The notes below the pieces were generated by a model. The model did not search any database and was not told the DNA's origin. It saw only the letters and a list, made by a program, of their open reading frames with translations. Positions 11,802 to 19,331 of a stretch of DNA of 64,000 bases are shown here, in pieces. The stretch is taken from contig JBBCGJ010000001.1 of assembly GCA_037200985.1 (NCBI GenBank), positions 620,001-684,000 on the forward strand. The letters run 5' to 3'. Each line of letters starts with the position of its first letter. Within the stretch, counting starts at the first letter, position 1. The stretch is from Rhizomicrobium sp. Its GTDB lineage: Bacteria > Pseudomonadota > Alphaproteobacteria > Micropepsales > Micropepsaceae. A program made the translations under genes and the position numbers.

Positions 11802-12821
11802 ATGACCGCACAAAACCAGCACTATGTCCCCAGGTTCATCCTCCGCCAGTTCCTGTCCGACGCGGAGAAGGAGCAGGTGCAGGTCTACGACAAACACGCA
11901 GACAAATCGTTTGTAACCTCCATCAAGAATATCATGGTGGAACGGCGTTTTAACGACTTTGTCTTTGAAGACTGGATTGTCTCATTCGAGGGCATCGCCA
12001 CCGGCATCGAGAACATCGTCTTGCCGAGCTATCGCCGCGTGATTGAGCGTCGGCAGCTGGATGGTACGCCGCAGGAAAAGGCCGATCTGGCGTTTCTCGT
12101 TGCCTTTCAGCTGCTGCGAACCAAGGCCCATCGCGAGTATGGAACCGCGGTTGAAGACGAAATACGAAAGCGCATCGAGTCCGAGGGTGGCAAGATGCAA
12201 GACATCAAAGGGTGGGCGCCATCGACCGAAGACACCATCAAGCAGGAACATCTAACGTTCATCCGCAAGCACATCGCGGACTTCGCCGGCATTATCGCAC
12301 AAAAGGATTTTGCGCTCATTTCAAGCATGCCGTCTCGAAGCTTCTATCTGGGCGACAACCCTGTCTGTCTGCACAACGAGCGTGATTTCGGTCCCTATGG
12401 CAATCTCGGTCTCGCGGTCGAAGGTATTCAGATCTACATGCCGCTAAGCGCCGAGCTCATGTTGTGTGCCTGGTGCCCCACCATCATGACGGCAAGTCGC
12501 AAGATGTTGGACGACGCAAAACAAATGGCGGAGCGCGAAGCACTTGCCGAGCTCATGGCTGGGCACATTACGGCGGACCAAATGCGGCAGAATCTTGATG
12601 CGAGCCGAACCCGCTTTAGTGTCGCAGAGTCGATGCACCAAGCCTTTGCAGAGGGACGCCCCATCGACTCGGTCGATGCGACGATGGACTTCTATAACTC
12701 GTTGCAGCTTAGCTATGCGCATCGCTACGTGGTCAGCCGCGAAGGAGATTTTGATTTTGCGCGCACGTTCAACCGGGAGAATCCTGAGGTGCGGCACGGC
12801 CGCCGGCCGCAGGTCGCATAA
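11802..12821 (+). CDS. DUF4238 family protein
   Basis: A 339-aa protein whose N terminus NQHYVPRFILRQF is the hallmark of DUF4238. The family has no established activity but is frequent in accessory and defence-rich islands. ATG 11802 is chosen because the conserved motif follows five residues later; the open frame upstream (from 11733) has no counterpart in the family. It is convergent with the Mrr-like nuclease gene, with 47 bases between. Role here is unknown. Confidence 0.75.
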   Translation: MTAQNQHYVPRFILRQFLSDAEKEQVQVYDKHADKSFVTSIKNIMVERRFNDFVFEDWIVSFEGIATGIENIVLPSYRRVIERRQLDGTPQEKADLAFLVAFQLLRTKAHREYGTAVEDEIRKRIESEGGKMQDIKGWAPSTEDTIKQEHLTFIRKHIADFAGIIAQKDFALISSMPSRSFYLGDNPVCLHNERDFGPYGNLGLAVEGIQIYMPLSAELMLCAWCPTIMTASRKMLDDAKQMAEREALAELMAGHITADQMRQNLDASRTRFSVAESMHQAFAEGRPIDSVDATMDFYNSLQLSYAHRYVVSREGDFDFARTFNRENPEVRHGRRPQVA

Positions 12822-12868
12822 GCAGCGGATGAGCGCCATGATTGTGGGCTAAGCGATGGCTTTCGATG

Positions 12869-14065
12869 TCATCGAAGCGAGAATTCCGCGATGAGCGCCG
12901 GTCGAGCTGCCAGGAGGCGTTCGAGGTGGCTCTCCGGCCACATTTCAATGCGCGGCAGGACGCCCGAGACGTTGTGTTTTTCAATCCAAGTCACGGCGTC
13001 CGCCGTGAAGCGCCCGCTCGTGGCGATTACAAGAACGTCCACCCTCGGATCGCTCCAGAGCGTCATCTGATCTTTCGCGCCGGCGGCATCCGGGACGGCC
13101 ACGCTGCGCGACAGCCAATGCTTGCATTGCAGGATGACGCGCTGTCGGAACGTGCCGGCCAGCTCGTCCTTGCTGACGCGCCATACCGAGAGATCGCGGC
13201 CGCGATCCGGCGCGCGCATCTGCATCAGCCATTCTGGATTCTCATAACCTGGCGCGTCGCTGATGAGACTGAAGACCAGTCGCTCAAAATCGTCGTCGCC
13301 GAGCTTCGACCACGCCAGCTCTGTCGCGATCGTACCCCTTGGCTTGGCGGCGACGAGTTCGGCCAGGTCGTCCACGCCGACCGGCAGCGCCTCATGCGTG
13401 CCGTAGAGCCCTTTGCGCAAGCCATCCTTAACCTGAGGCCAATCCATCCTCTCGATGTCGTCCAGGTCGCCGATGTGACCGAAATGCATGTGCCGATGCA
13501 TGTCGCTCCATCGCGCAGGCTTCTGCACGCTGCTTCCGAGCAAGACCTCGATCTGCTTCACATGGAGCTTGAAATCCGCCCACAGTGCGGCATCGAGCTG
13601 GTGCGGCGGTTCGAACGCATTGGCTTTCTGTCGCAGGGTGCGTAAGTCGGCATCAACGGTGTCGATCAGCGACACAAGAGCCTCGCGGATCAACGCGCGA
13701 CGCTTGTTGTTCAACCGAAAGCGGTATTCGCGCAGTTCGCGGCCGGGTTCTTCGACCCAGCTTTCGACACTTACATGCGCGCTCGGCTCGCCGAGCTCGT
13801 GGGCGTCAAATCGATTCTGCGCAATCGAATCCAGATCCTGCGGTTCGGCAGACGGCTTCCAGCCGTCGATCTTGGGCAGGGCTGCGAGCAGCAGGTTGTA
13901 GGAACGGCATCGGTCCTCATATTCCGGGTTGGTGCCGAAGGCGATCCCGCCGGGGGTGAGGGACTCGACCTCAGACCACAATCGTTCGAGTTTTGCGAGA
14001 TTGGCTTCGGCTGCCTCGAACTTTTCGAGAGCGGCCATAATGGGACTTCCGGTGTCGTCTGGCAT
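12869..14065 (-). CDS. Mrr-like restriction endonuclease family protein
   Basis: A 398-aa protein. The C-terminal third carries a PD-(D/E)xK-type core: GDDDFERLVFSLIS, then PDRGRDLSVWR (acidic residue), then VILQCKHW (the QxK motif), as in Mrr-type nucleases. The N-terminal two thirds are helical and unassigned and could sense DNA or modification. ATG 14065 is chosen; the longer frame above it runs through an intergenic palindrome and is not protein-like. A stand-alone type IV restriction role is plausible but inferred. Confidence 0.7.
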   Translation of the reverse strand: MPDDTGSPIMAALEKFEAAEANLAKLERLWSEVESLTPGGIAFGTNPEYEDRCRSYNLLLAALPKIDGWKPSAEPQDLDSIAQNRFDAHELGEPSAHVSVESWVEEPGRELREYRFRLNNKRRALIREALVSLIDTVDADLRTLRQKANAFEPPHQLDAALWADFKLHVKQIEVLLGSSVQKPARWSDMHRHMHFGHIGDLDDIERMDWPQVKDGLRKGLYGTHEALPVGVDDLAELVAAKPRGTIATELAWSKLGDDDFERLVFSLISDAPGYENPEWLMQMRAPDRGRDLSVWRVSKDELAGTFRQRVILQCKHWLSRSVAVPDAAGAKDQMTLWSDPRVDVLVIATSGRFTADAVTWIEKHNVSGVLPRIEMWPESHLERLLAARPALIAEFSLR

Positions 14066-14441
14066 GCGGCCAGAATAGCAGGTTCCTCGGCCAATCGGGC
14101 GTCCCGCGTTGGCGCGGCCGGGCTCTCGTGAACCGAGCCCGCGAAGACGTGGTCTCGGCCCTTCGGGCTTCGATCCCTTCTGTAATCGGATCGCCCAGGT
14201 CAAGGGGCTAGAGTCCGCTTTTGGCCCAAAGCGGACATTCGAGGCAGCGGCGTCTGCGCAGTGTGTCAGAGGCCCGAGTTGATCTCGGTTAAACCTCTCA
14301 GTCGGACCGACAGCGGGGTCATTTCGGAGTGACGATGATCTCGCGGAAGGAACGGGGAGGCATGGATGATACCTCCCCGCATCCATTAGCGTCTTCATAT
14401 GAAGATGATCAGAGAGACGCAGCCGCCTTCCGGATCAGTCG
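14066..14441. other. Intergenic stretch with one REP-like palindrome
   Basis: No gene is supported between the nuclease start and the end of the hydrolase gene. The only clear structure is the palindrome at 14213-14236. Confidence 0.5.
14213..14236. repeat. Dispersed intergenic palindrome, copy 1
   Basis: GTCCGCTTT (14213-14221) and AAAGCGGAC (14228-14236) are perfect inverted arms with a six-base loop. On the minus strand it reads GAATGTCCGCTTT, which is also present at 16079. Elements of this kind are common between genes in alphaproteobacteria. Confidence 0.65.
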
Positions 14442-15260
14442 TCAAGACCTGATGAACGAGAGCAGGTCGGGGTTGAGGACGTCCGCATGCGTGGTGAGCA
14501 TGCCATGGGGATAGCCGGGATAAGTCTTCAGCGATCCGTTCTTAAGCAGGTCGACCGCACGCGGCACTGAACTTGCGAACGGGACGACTTGATCAGCCTC
14601 GCCGTGCATCACCAGCACCGGCACGGTGATCTTCTTGAGGTCTTCGGTGTAATCTAAGAGCCAAGAGTCGACAGTCGCGTAGTGAGCGAGGGCACCGCCG
14701 GCCATTCCTTGGCGCCACCAGTTCGCAATGATGGCCTCTGAAGGCTTGGCCCCATCTAGGTTGTAGCCGTAGAACGGATTCTCAGGAACGAAACGGTAGA
14801 ACTCCGCCCGGTTGGCCAGCATACCCGCCCGGATCGTTTCGAACCACTCCGGCGGTTGACCGGAAGGGTTGTCCTTGCTCCGGTACATGTTCGGCGTCAA
14901 CGAAGCGACCAGCACCGCCTTCGCGACGCGCTCCTGGTGGCGAGCGACATAGCGAGCCACCTCACCGCCACCTGTCGAGTGCCCGATATGGATCGCGTCG
15001 CGCAGGTTGAGGTGTTCAGTCAGGGCCGCGAGGTCGGCAACCCAGTGGTCCATGTCGTTGCCGGTGCTGGGCTGATCGGACCGGCCGTGGCCGCGCCGGT
15101 CGTGGGCGATCACCCGGTAGCCGTGACGAAGGAAGAAGGTCATCTGGGCGTCCCAGTCGTCCGCTGTCAGCGGCCAACCGTGGCTGAAAACGATCGGCTG
15201 ACCTGATCCCCAATCCTTGTAGAAGATGTTCACGCCGTCTGTAGTAGTGATCGTAGGCAT
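14442..15260 (-). CDS. Alpha/beta hydrolase (non-heme chloroperoxidase / arylesterase type)
   Basis: A 272-aa alpha/beta hydrolase with the nucleophile elbow GHSTGG (Ser95), Asp223 in GEADQVVPF and His252 in GYPHGM, giving a complete triad. The pattern FYKDWGSGQP near the N terminus and HDRRGHGRSDQP is typical of cofactor-free haloperoxidase-like esterases. It does not look like a meta-cleavage product hydrolase. A TetR gene lies upstream in the same orientation, and a matching operator-like site precedes each of the two genes, suggesting control by that repressor. Confidence 0.85.
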   Translation of the reverse strand: MPTITTTDGVNIFYKDWGSGQPIVFSHGWPLTADDWDAQMTFFLRHGYRVIAHDRRGHGRSDQPSTGNDMDHWVADLAALTEHLNLRDAIHIGHSTGGGEVARYVARHQERVAKAVLVASLTPNMYRSKDNPSGQPPEWFETIRAGMLANRAEFYRFVPENPFYGYNLDGAKPSEAIIANWWRQGMAGGALAHYATVDSWLLDYTEDLKKITVPVLVMHGEADQVVPFASSVPRAVDLLKNGSLKTYPGYPHGMLTTHADVLNPDLLSFIRS

Positions 15261-15390
15261 TGTTCAGTTCCTTTCGATTAGCCGCGGGTTGAGTTTCATC
15301 GCTCGCTGGCGCGGCGTTCCAGCGGGTGATCTCTGCGAAACAGTTGGTACGCTTCGGCGTCAGAAGAGGCGGCGCCGGTCTCCGTATAAT

Positions 15391-15404
15391 ATGACCAGTC
15401 GTCT
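15391..15404. promoter_or_regulatory. TetR operator candidate upstream of the hydrolase gene
   Basis: ATGACCAGTCGTCT at 15391-15404 is an imperfect palindrome centred on GACC/GGTC and closely matches the site upstream of the TetR gene (16022-16035). It lies between the TetR stop and the hydrolase start, where the hydrolase promoter should be. Confidence 0.5.
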
Positions 15405-15421
15405 ATTAACGCGGCAATGTT

Positions 15422-16012
15422 TTAGGCAAGTAGGCATGGCAACACACACCTTTCAAAACTTTCGAACGGCTTCCCGCTGCGTTCCACCTTCGCGCGCATG
15501 ACAGTGCCTTCAAACGTGTCTATGAGCGCAACGGCAAGCTGTTTTGTATCTTTGGTTGAAGCCAGTTCTTTGTGCGTCTGCGCTTCATGCAAACAATCGG
15601 CAAGTTGTTCCGACCATTCTCGATAAACGGTCACTAGCTTTGCACGCACGTCTGCGCTGGAAGGCGTAACTTCAAGAGCCATGTTTCCGATCAGGCAACC
15701 GGAGGCATAACGGTGACGCTTGTGATATTCAGCCAGCCCCCGAAAGTAGTTGGCAATGCGGTGAAGCGGCGGGGTCGCCTTATCCCGCAAGAGCGGTCCA
15801 TACATCTCTGCGACTGATCCCCAGTATGCTCCCAGCACCTCAACTGCGAATGCCTCCTTGCTTTCAAAGTAGTTGTAGAACGATCCCTTGGGCACGCCGG
15901 CTGCAGCGGTTATTTCCTGAACGCCGGTGGCATTGAAGCCAATGCGGCTGAGCAGATCCCCTCCCCTTTCAAGGAGTTTAGAGCGGGTATCTGGGTTTGC
16001 GGGTCTGGGCAT
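15422..16012 (-). CDS. TetR/AcrR family transcriptional regulator
   Basis: A 196-aa repressor with the TetR helix-turn-helix at the N terminus (GVQEITAAAGVPKGSFYNYF, residues about 30-49) and a helical ligand-binding C terminus (YASGCLIGNMALEV). It is upstream of and collinear with the alpha/beta hydrolase gene. Palindromic GACCGGTC-type sites lie just before its own start and before the hydrolase, which suggests that it represses both and is relieved by a small, perhaps electrophilic or aromatic, ligand. Confidence 0.88.
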   Translation of the reverse strand: MPRPANPDTRSKLLERGGDLLSRIGFNATGVQEITAAAGVPKGSFYNYFESKEAFAVEVLGAYWGSVAEMYGPLLRDKATPPLHRIANYFRGLAEYHKRHRYASGCLIGNMALEVTPSSADVRAKLVTVYREWSEQLADCLHEAQTHKELASTKDTKQLAVALIDTFEGTVMRAKVERSGKPFESFERCVLPCLLA

Positions 16013-16021
16013 GGTTGTAAG

Positions 16022-16035
16022 ATGACCGGTCGTCT
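16022..16035. promoter_or_regulatory. TetR operator candidate upstream of its own gene
   Basis: GATGACCGGTCGTC matches its reverse complement at 12 of 14 positions and sits 10 bases upstream of the TetR start codon. A related GACCCGGTCGTC is at 16064-16075. Autorepression is the likely function. Confidence 0.6.
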
Positions 16036-16078
16036 TGTTATTGTCAAGCGGTATTTTTTGGCGACCCGGTCGTCGCTC

Positions 16079-16108
16079 TGAATGTCCGCTTTTGAGCGCA
16101 AAATGGAC
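16079..16108. repeat. Dispersed intergenic palindrome, copy 2
   Basis: GAATGTCCGCTTTT followed by an imperfect complementary arm (AAAATGGAC, 16100-16108). It shares 13 bases with copy 1 read on the other strand. A partial third copy, GAATGTCCGCT, is at 19266-19276. The remaining sequence from 16109 to 16377 shows no gene. Confidence 0.55.
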
Positions 16109-16377
16109 GTTCCAGGTGGCTGCCAGACGGACGGGGCATATAACAGTTCTCTGGACATATCATGGCGGACCTCGGCTGCGCCGAGGCCGCGCTCTACTGC
16201 GCACGGCCGGTGTCGCCGGCCATCTGATGCAAGAAGAAGAGCTATCGCCGCCGCGCGCTCGTGCGCTGTCACTACGAGCCTGCTAGGCCCGCCGCGGGAT
16301 GGCGCAACGGGGCGAACGGGGCACATCTTCCGCTTCGAACCAGTGGTGCGGATTTGGCAATGGTTGAAACAGATCGC

Positions 16378-17745
16378 TTAAACCCCATCCTGGGGGACAA
16401 AGTGCAGCGTTGTTGACCCGAGAGGATGCCACTCGGGCGTTGTGCTCTTGACCTGGCCGTCGGGGCGCAGGCGATGGTGGGCGGCGCCGGGAAACTGACC
16501 GGGATGAAGCGGTTGCTTGGCGTTCGGGTTGTGCCAGATGTCGATGCCCTCGGCCCAGCTCTCGAAATAGTCCGGCGCGTTCACATCATGGCGGAAGGCT
16601 ACAGGCGTCGTCGCTTGCGGGTCATGATTGACTGCCGTGCCGACACGATGGATACGCACGCGGCGCGACCCGAATCCCGCCAGTGTCCCCATCCGGTTGA
16701 ACTTTGCGATCGTGCCGGCATTGGAGAACAAGACGGCCGAGACGTTCTCGGTGCCGGGAAGGGTGAAAAAGCCGGACGCCACCGTCTTCGCCTTCCACAC
16801 ATGCTGCCCGATCTTTTCGGTTACGATTTTGAGCGTGCCGTCCGCGGCCTTCTCATAGGTGTGCCGGTAGCCGGTCACATAGGACTCGAACGCCGAGCGC
16901 GTGAAGGTCATCGACCGCGGGCCGGAAAAATCCTGGATCGCGAAAAGCAGCGGCTTGCCTTTGACATGGGGTAGCTCCCAATAGCGCTTCGCGAGCTTCG
17001 TCGTCAGCGAGCCGGCGAAGCGGATCGGCATGTAATTGCGCAGATAATCGTCGAAGTCCGGACCGGCATCTTTGGGCATGATGTCGATCGGCTGGCCTGA
17101 CGGATCGCGGCTGGGGTTTACCGTGACGGCTTCGATGAAGAATTCCGCCAGCGGGTTGCGGCAGTAGAGATCGGGAGCTGCATGCTTGCGCTCGATGTCG
17201 TAGCCCATTTCGGTGAAAGCGGCGAAAAGGTAGAGCTCCCAGATGCGGGCGTCGAAGCCGCTGGTCTGGAACTGTTCGATGAAGTTGCCGTCGGCATCCT
17301 CGTACCAGCGCATCATCGGCTCGATGATGCCGCGTGCCGCGGAATAGCCCTCGTCATCGCGCAACGCCCGAAATCCTGGATTGAGCTTGGTCTCGGGCGC
17401 CAATCGCTGGAAGAAGTCGATCGGTGTGCCCGCCTCGTCGCCCTGGAAGAATTCCTCGTCCGACTGGTGGGCGAGGCGTTCGATCTCCCGCCGCAGATGG
17501 GCTTCGGCATGGCGCTGGCTGCGATAATAGTCTTCCGCCGCGCCGATCCAGCGATAGCGGCCCTTGCGGTCCTTTCCGAACGCCATGCCGCCATAATCGT
17601 CGTCGGTCCGGTCGCGAAACACCATGCCCAGAACCCGGCCGTCCGCATGCTCGAACCAGGCGAGCTCGTCGATCATGAACCGGATGGCAGCTCGGCGGGC
17701 ATAGCCGGCCAGCGCATCGAACCGGATGAGCGATATCCGCTTCAT
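16378..17745 (-). CDS. Uncharacterised 455-aa protein with a possible nuclease-like core
   Basis: I do not recognise the family. ATG 17745 (MKRISLIRFDALAGYARR) is chosen because the open frame above it, up to 18492, has a His/Arg-rich composition typical of an antisense shadow. In the middle, WELYLFAAFTEMGYD, then APDLYC, then FFIEAVTV resembles the E ... PD ... ExV layout of PD-(D/E)xK-fold proteins, with Val in place of the usual Lys; this is inference only. It is divergent from a plus-strand frame 48 bases away, with TTGACA and TATACA hexamers in the gap. Confidence 0.6.
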   Translation of the reverse strand: MKRISLIRFDALAGYARRAAIRFMIDELAWFEHADGRVLGMVFRDRTDDDYGGMAFGKDRKGRYRWIGAAEDYYRSQRHAEAHLRREIERLAHQSDEEFFQGDEAGTPIDFFQRLAPETKLNPGFRALRDDEGYSAARGIIEPMMRWYEDADGNFIEQFQTSGFDARIWELYLFAAFTEMGYDIERKHAAPDLYCRNPLAEFFIEAVTVNPSRDPSGQPIDIMPKDAGPDFDDYLRNYMPIRFAGSLTTKLAKRYWELPHVKGKPLLFAIQDFSGPRSMTFTRSAFESYVTGYRHTYEKAADGTLKIVTEKIGQHVWKAKTVASGFFTLPGTENVSAVLFSNAGTIAKFNRMGTLAGFGSRRVRIHRVGTAVNHDPQATTPVAFRHDVNAPDYFESWAEGIDIWHNPNAKQPLHPGQFPGAAHHRLRPDGQVKSTTPEWHPLGSTTLHFVPQDGV

Positions 17746-17793
17746 TGTGGGGATTCCTTGACACCTGTAATGAGGTAATATACACCATTTCCC

Positions 17794-18696
17794 ATGATGC
17801 AATACCTTGCCCGCATCGAGCCCCTGGCCGTCTTCGATCGGACTGTGACGCGTGGCGTTTGGGGCGCCGAAAGCCCCTTGGCGCTGTCGGATACCGCGAT
17901 TGGGGTGGCGCAGGATTATCTGCTGGAGATCCGCCAGACGCAGGCGGGACGCGATGGCGTTTCGGCGGTCTGGCGGGCCAACCTCAACCGCTTGCTTGGG
18001 CGCGGGTCGTCGCACCGCGAATTCTGGCGCGCGCACGAGCTTCTTCATATCGATGTCGTTTTTCGGATTCCCGTGGTGGACGGCCAGCACCGTCTTCTGG
18101 CGGTCCCGGCGCATGGCAACGTCACGTTCGGCGCCGGTCTGGTGGTCGAGCCCGTGGTCTCGGCCAAACTCCGTGCCGACATCGTCGACATGGTGTTCGA
18201 TGTGTTGGGAGACGTGGCGAACGAGAGTTTCGCACCCGATCTTGTTCGCGATGTTTTTGCTGCCGCGCTTAAACAGCATATCCGCATCCGCATCCGCTTC
18301 GCCCGTGTCTTTGTCGAGACGACAGCAAGCGTTCCTTCCATGCACTCCTGGGTCCACGGCTTCATGCTGTGGACCGGCATCTCTCCTCCTGTTGCCGTGA
18401 CGGCGGGGCTGGCGATCCAGCTCGATCCCTTCACGCATATCCGAACAGGAGGACATGATGTCCGAGATTCCCGATCCTACGCTTGCCGCCATCGCCGGCG
18501 GCTATTCCACCGGCGGCCTGTCCAAGGCGACCGCCGCCGCCCTCTATCGCGTCGTCCGCTTGTTGCTGGCGTCGCGGTCCCTCAACGATGTGAGCGTGTT
18601 CGCCCATGTGCACCACGATCCGGGCGGGCGCTGCCTCGTCCCGGTCGTGGGCAAGTGGGCCATCAGTTTCGTCATGACCGCCAGCAGCGGGCCTGA
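17794..18696 (+). CDS. Hypothetical open frame upstream of the HigBA-like pair (5' part only plausible)
   Basis: The first about 220 residues have protein-like composition (for example LRADIVDMVFDVLGDVANESF) and no other frame here is better. After about 18455 the frame becomes Arg-rich and overlaps the toxin-like gene, which has a strong ribosome binding site, so the real 3' end is probably earlier or the gene is decayed. A chance-looking HELLH is present near residue 89. No family is recognised and no ribosome binding site is visible before 17794. Confidence 0.3.
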   Translation: MMQYLARIEPLAVFDRTVTRGVWGAESPLALSDTAIGVAQDYLLEIRQTQAGRDGVSAVWRANLNRLLGRGSSHREFWRAHELLHIDVVFRIPVVDGQHRLLAVPAHGNVTFGAGLVVEPVVSAKLRADIVDMVFDVLGDVANESFAPDLVRDVFAAALKQHIRIRIRFARVFVETTASVPSMHSWVHGFMLWTGISPPVAVTAGLAIQLDPFTHIRTGGHDVRDSRSYACRHRRRLFHRRPVQGDRRRPLSRRPLVAGVAVPQRCERVRPCAPRSGRALPRPGRGQVGHQFRHDRQQRA

Positions 18697-18781
18697 CGAT
18701 CTGCGCTTGGAGAAAACGGGAAAGACATGGTCAGAAAGTCCGAACCTCTCTTCGCACCCGAAAGGCCCGGCGACGTCCTGA
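18458..18781 (+). CDS. Putative HigB-like toxin or small partner of the HigA antitoxin
   Basis: A 107-aa protein preceded by a perfect AGGAGG five bases before ATG 18458 (a second ATG is at 18455). The stretch VVGKWAISFVMTASSGPDDLRLEK resembles, weakly, the RelE/HigB core in which a Trp-x-Ile/Val-x-Phe strand precedes the last strands. Its 3' end overlaps the HigA-like gene by 55 bases, the usual toxin-first order of higBA. The N-terminal part is not typical, so another small partner is possible. Confidence 0.5.
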   Translation: MSEIPDPTLAAIAGGYSTGGLSKATAAALYRVVRLLLASRSLNDVSVFAHVHHDPGGRCLVPVVGKWAISFVMTASSGPDDLRLEKTGKTWSESPNLSSHPKGPATS

Positions 18782-19050
18782 AGCGCTATATCCTAAACGG
18801 CGCCCAGCCGATCACCCAAGACGAGCTCGCCAAGGCGATGGGCGTGTCGCGGTTGACGATTAATCAACTCGTTCGCGGCAAGCGGGCGGTGACCGCGGTG
18901 ATGGCGCTCCGCTTGGCGCGCGTCTTGTCGACCACGCCCGACTTTTGGCTCAACCTCCAACGGGAGGTTGACTTGTTCGAGGCGCGAAAGATGGTCGCCG
19001 GTCAACTCAAGGGGCTACCTATTCTCCGCAGGGCGCAGTTGGCTGCCTAG
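18727..19050 (+). CDS. higA: HigA family antitoxin
   Basis: A 107-aa helix-turn-helix protein with the HigA signature: PGDVLKRYIL, then ITQDELAKAMGVSRLTINQL, then SRLT/LVRGKRAVTAVMALRL and TPDFWLNLQ. HigA antitoxins bind the HigB mRNA interferase and repress their operon. It follows and overlaps the HigB-like frame. Function as an antitoxin depends on the identity of that partner, which is less certain. Confidence 0.85.
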   Translation: MVRKSEPLFAPERPGDVLKRYILNGAQPITQDELAKAMGVSRLTINQLVRGKRAVTAVMALRLARVLSTTPDFWLNLQREVDLFEARKMVAGQLKGLPILRRAQLAA

Positions 19051-19331
19051 TCTGTCATCCCGCCAGCCGAACCGCACAGCCAAGCCGGCACACAGGATAT
19101 TCGGCGGTCAGCGCCCGCCAGATTCAGTTCGCCTGCGGCGCCGTCACATGGGTCCATTTAGAATCGCAAAGGGGCGAAAGGCTCTTTTCTGGATACGCCC
19201 GAACCTTTCGAGCCCACTCTTCCTCGAGCGAACAAGTCAAGAAAGGCGGGTCTAAACCGCTCGGGGAATGTCCGCTATCCTATGAGACTTCGGTAGGGTG
19301 ATTCGCGAACAAGCTCGTTCGGTCAATTACA
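19051..19331. other. Intergenic region before the SIR2-APAZ/Ago operon
   Basis: About 280 bases without a gene. It contains the partial repeat GAATGTCCGCT (19266-19276) and presumably the promoter of the Argonaute operon; no clear -35/-10 pair or operator could be picked out. Confidence 0.4.

Noticed and set aside
14442-15260. Alpha/beta hydrolase as the missing meta-cleavage product hydrolase of the catabolic cluster
   Set aside because: Sequence is of the chloroperoxidase/arylesterase type, the gene is 5 kb away on the other strand and has its own TetR regulator.
17850-18070. HELLH in the 17794 frame as a zinc metallopeptidase
   Set aside because: A single HExxH-like match in a doubtful frame, without the third ligand or a fold that fits.
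17746-18492. N-terminal extension of the 455-aa minus-strand protein up to 18492
   Set aside because: Composition is His/Arg/Asp-rich and mirrors a plus-strand frame; ATG 17745 gives a normal protein start.
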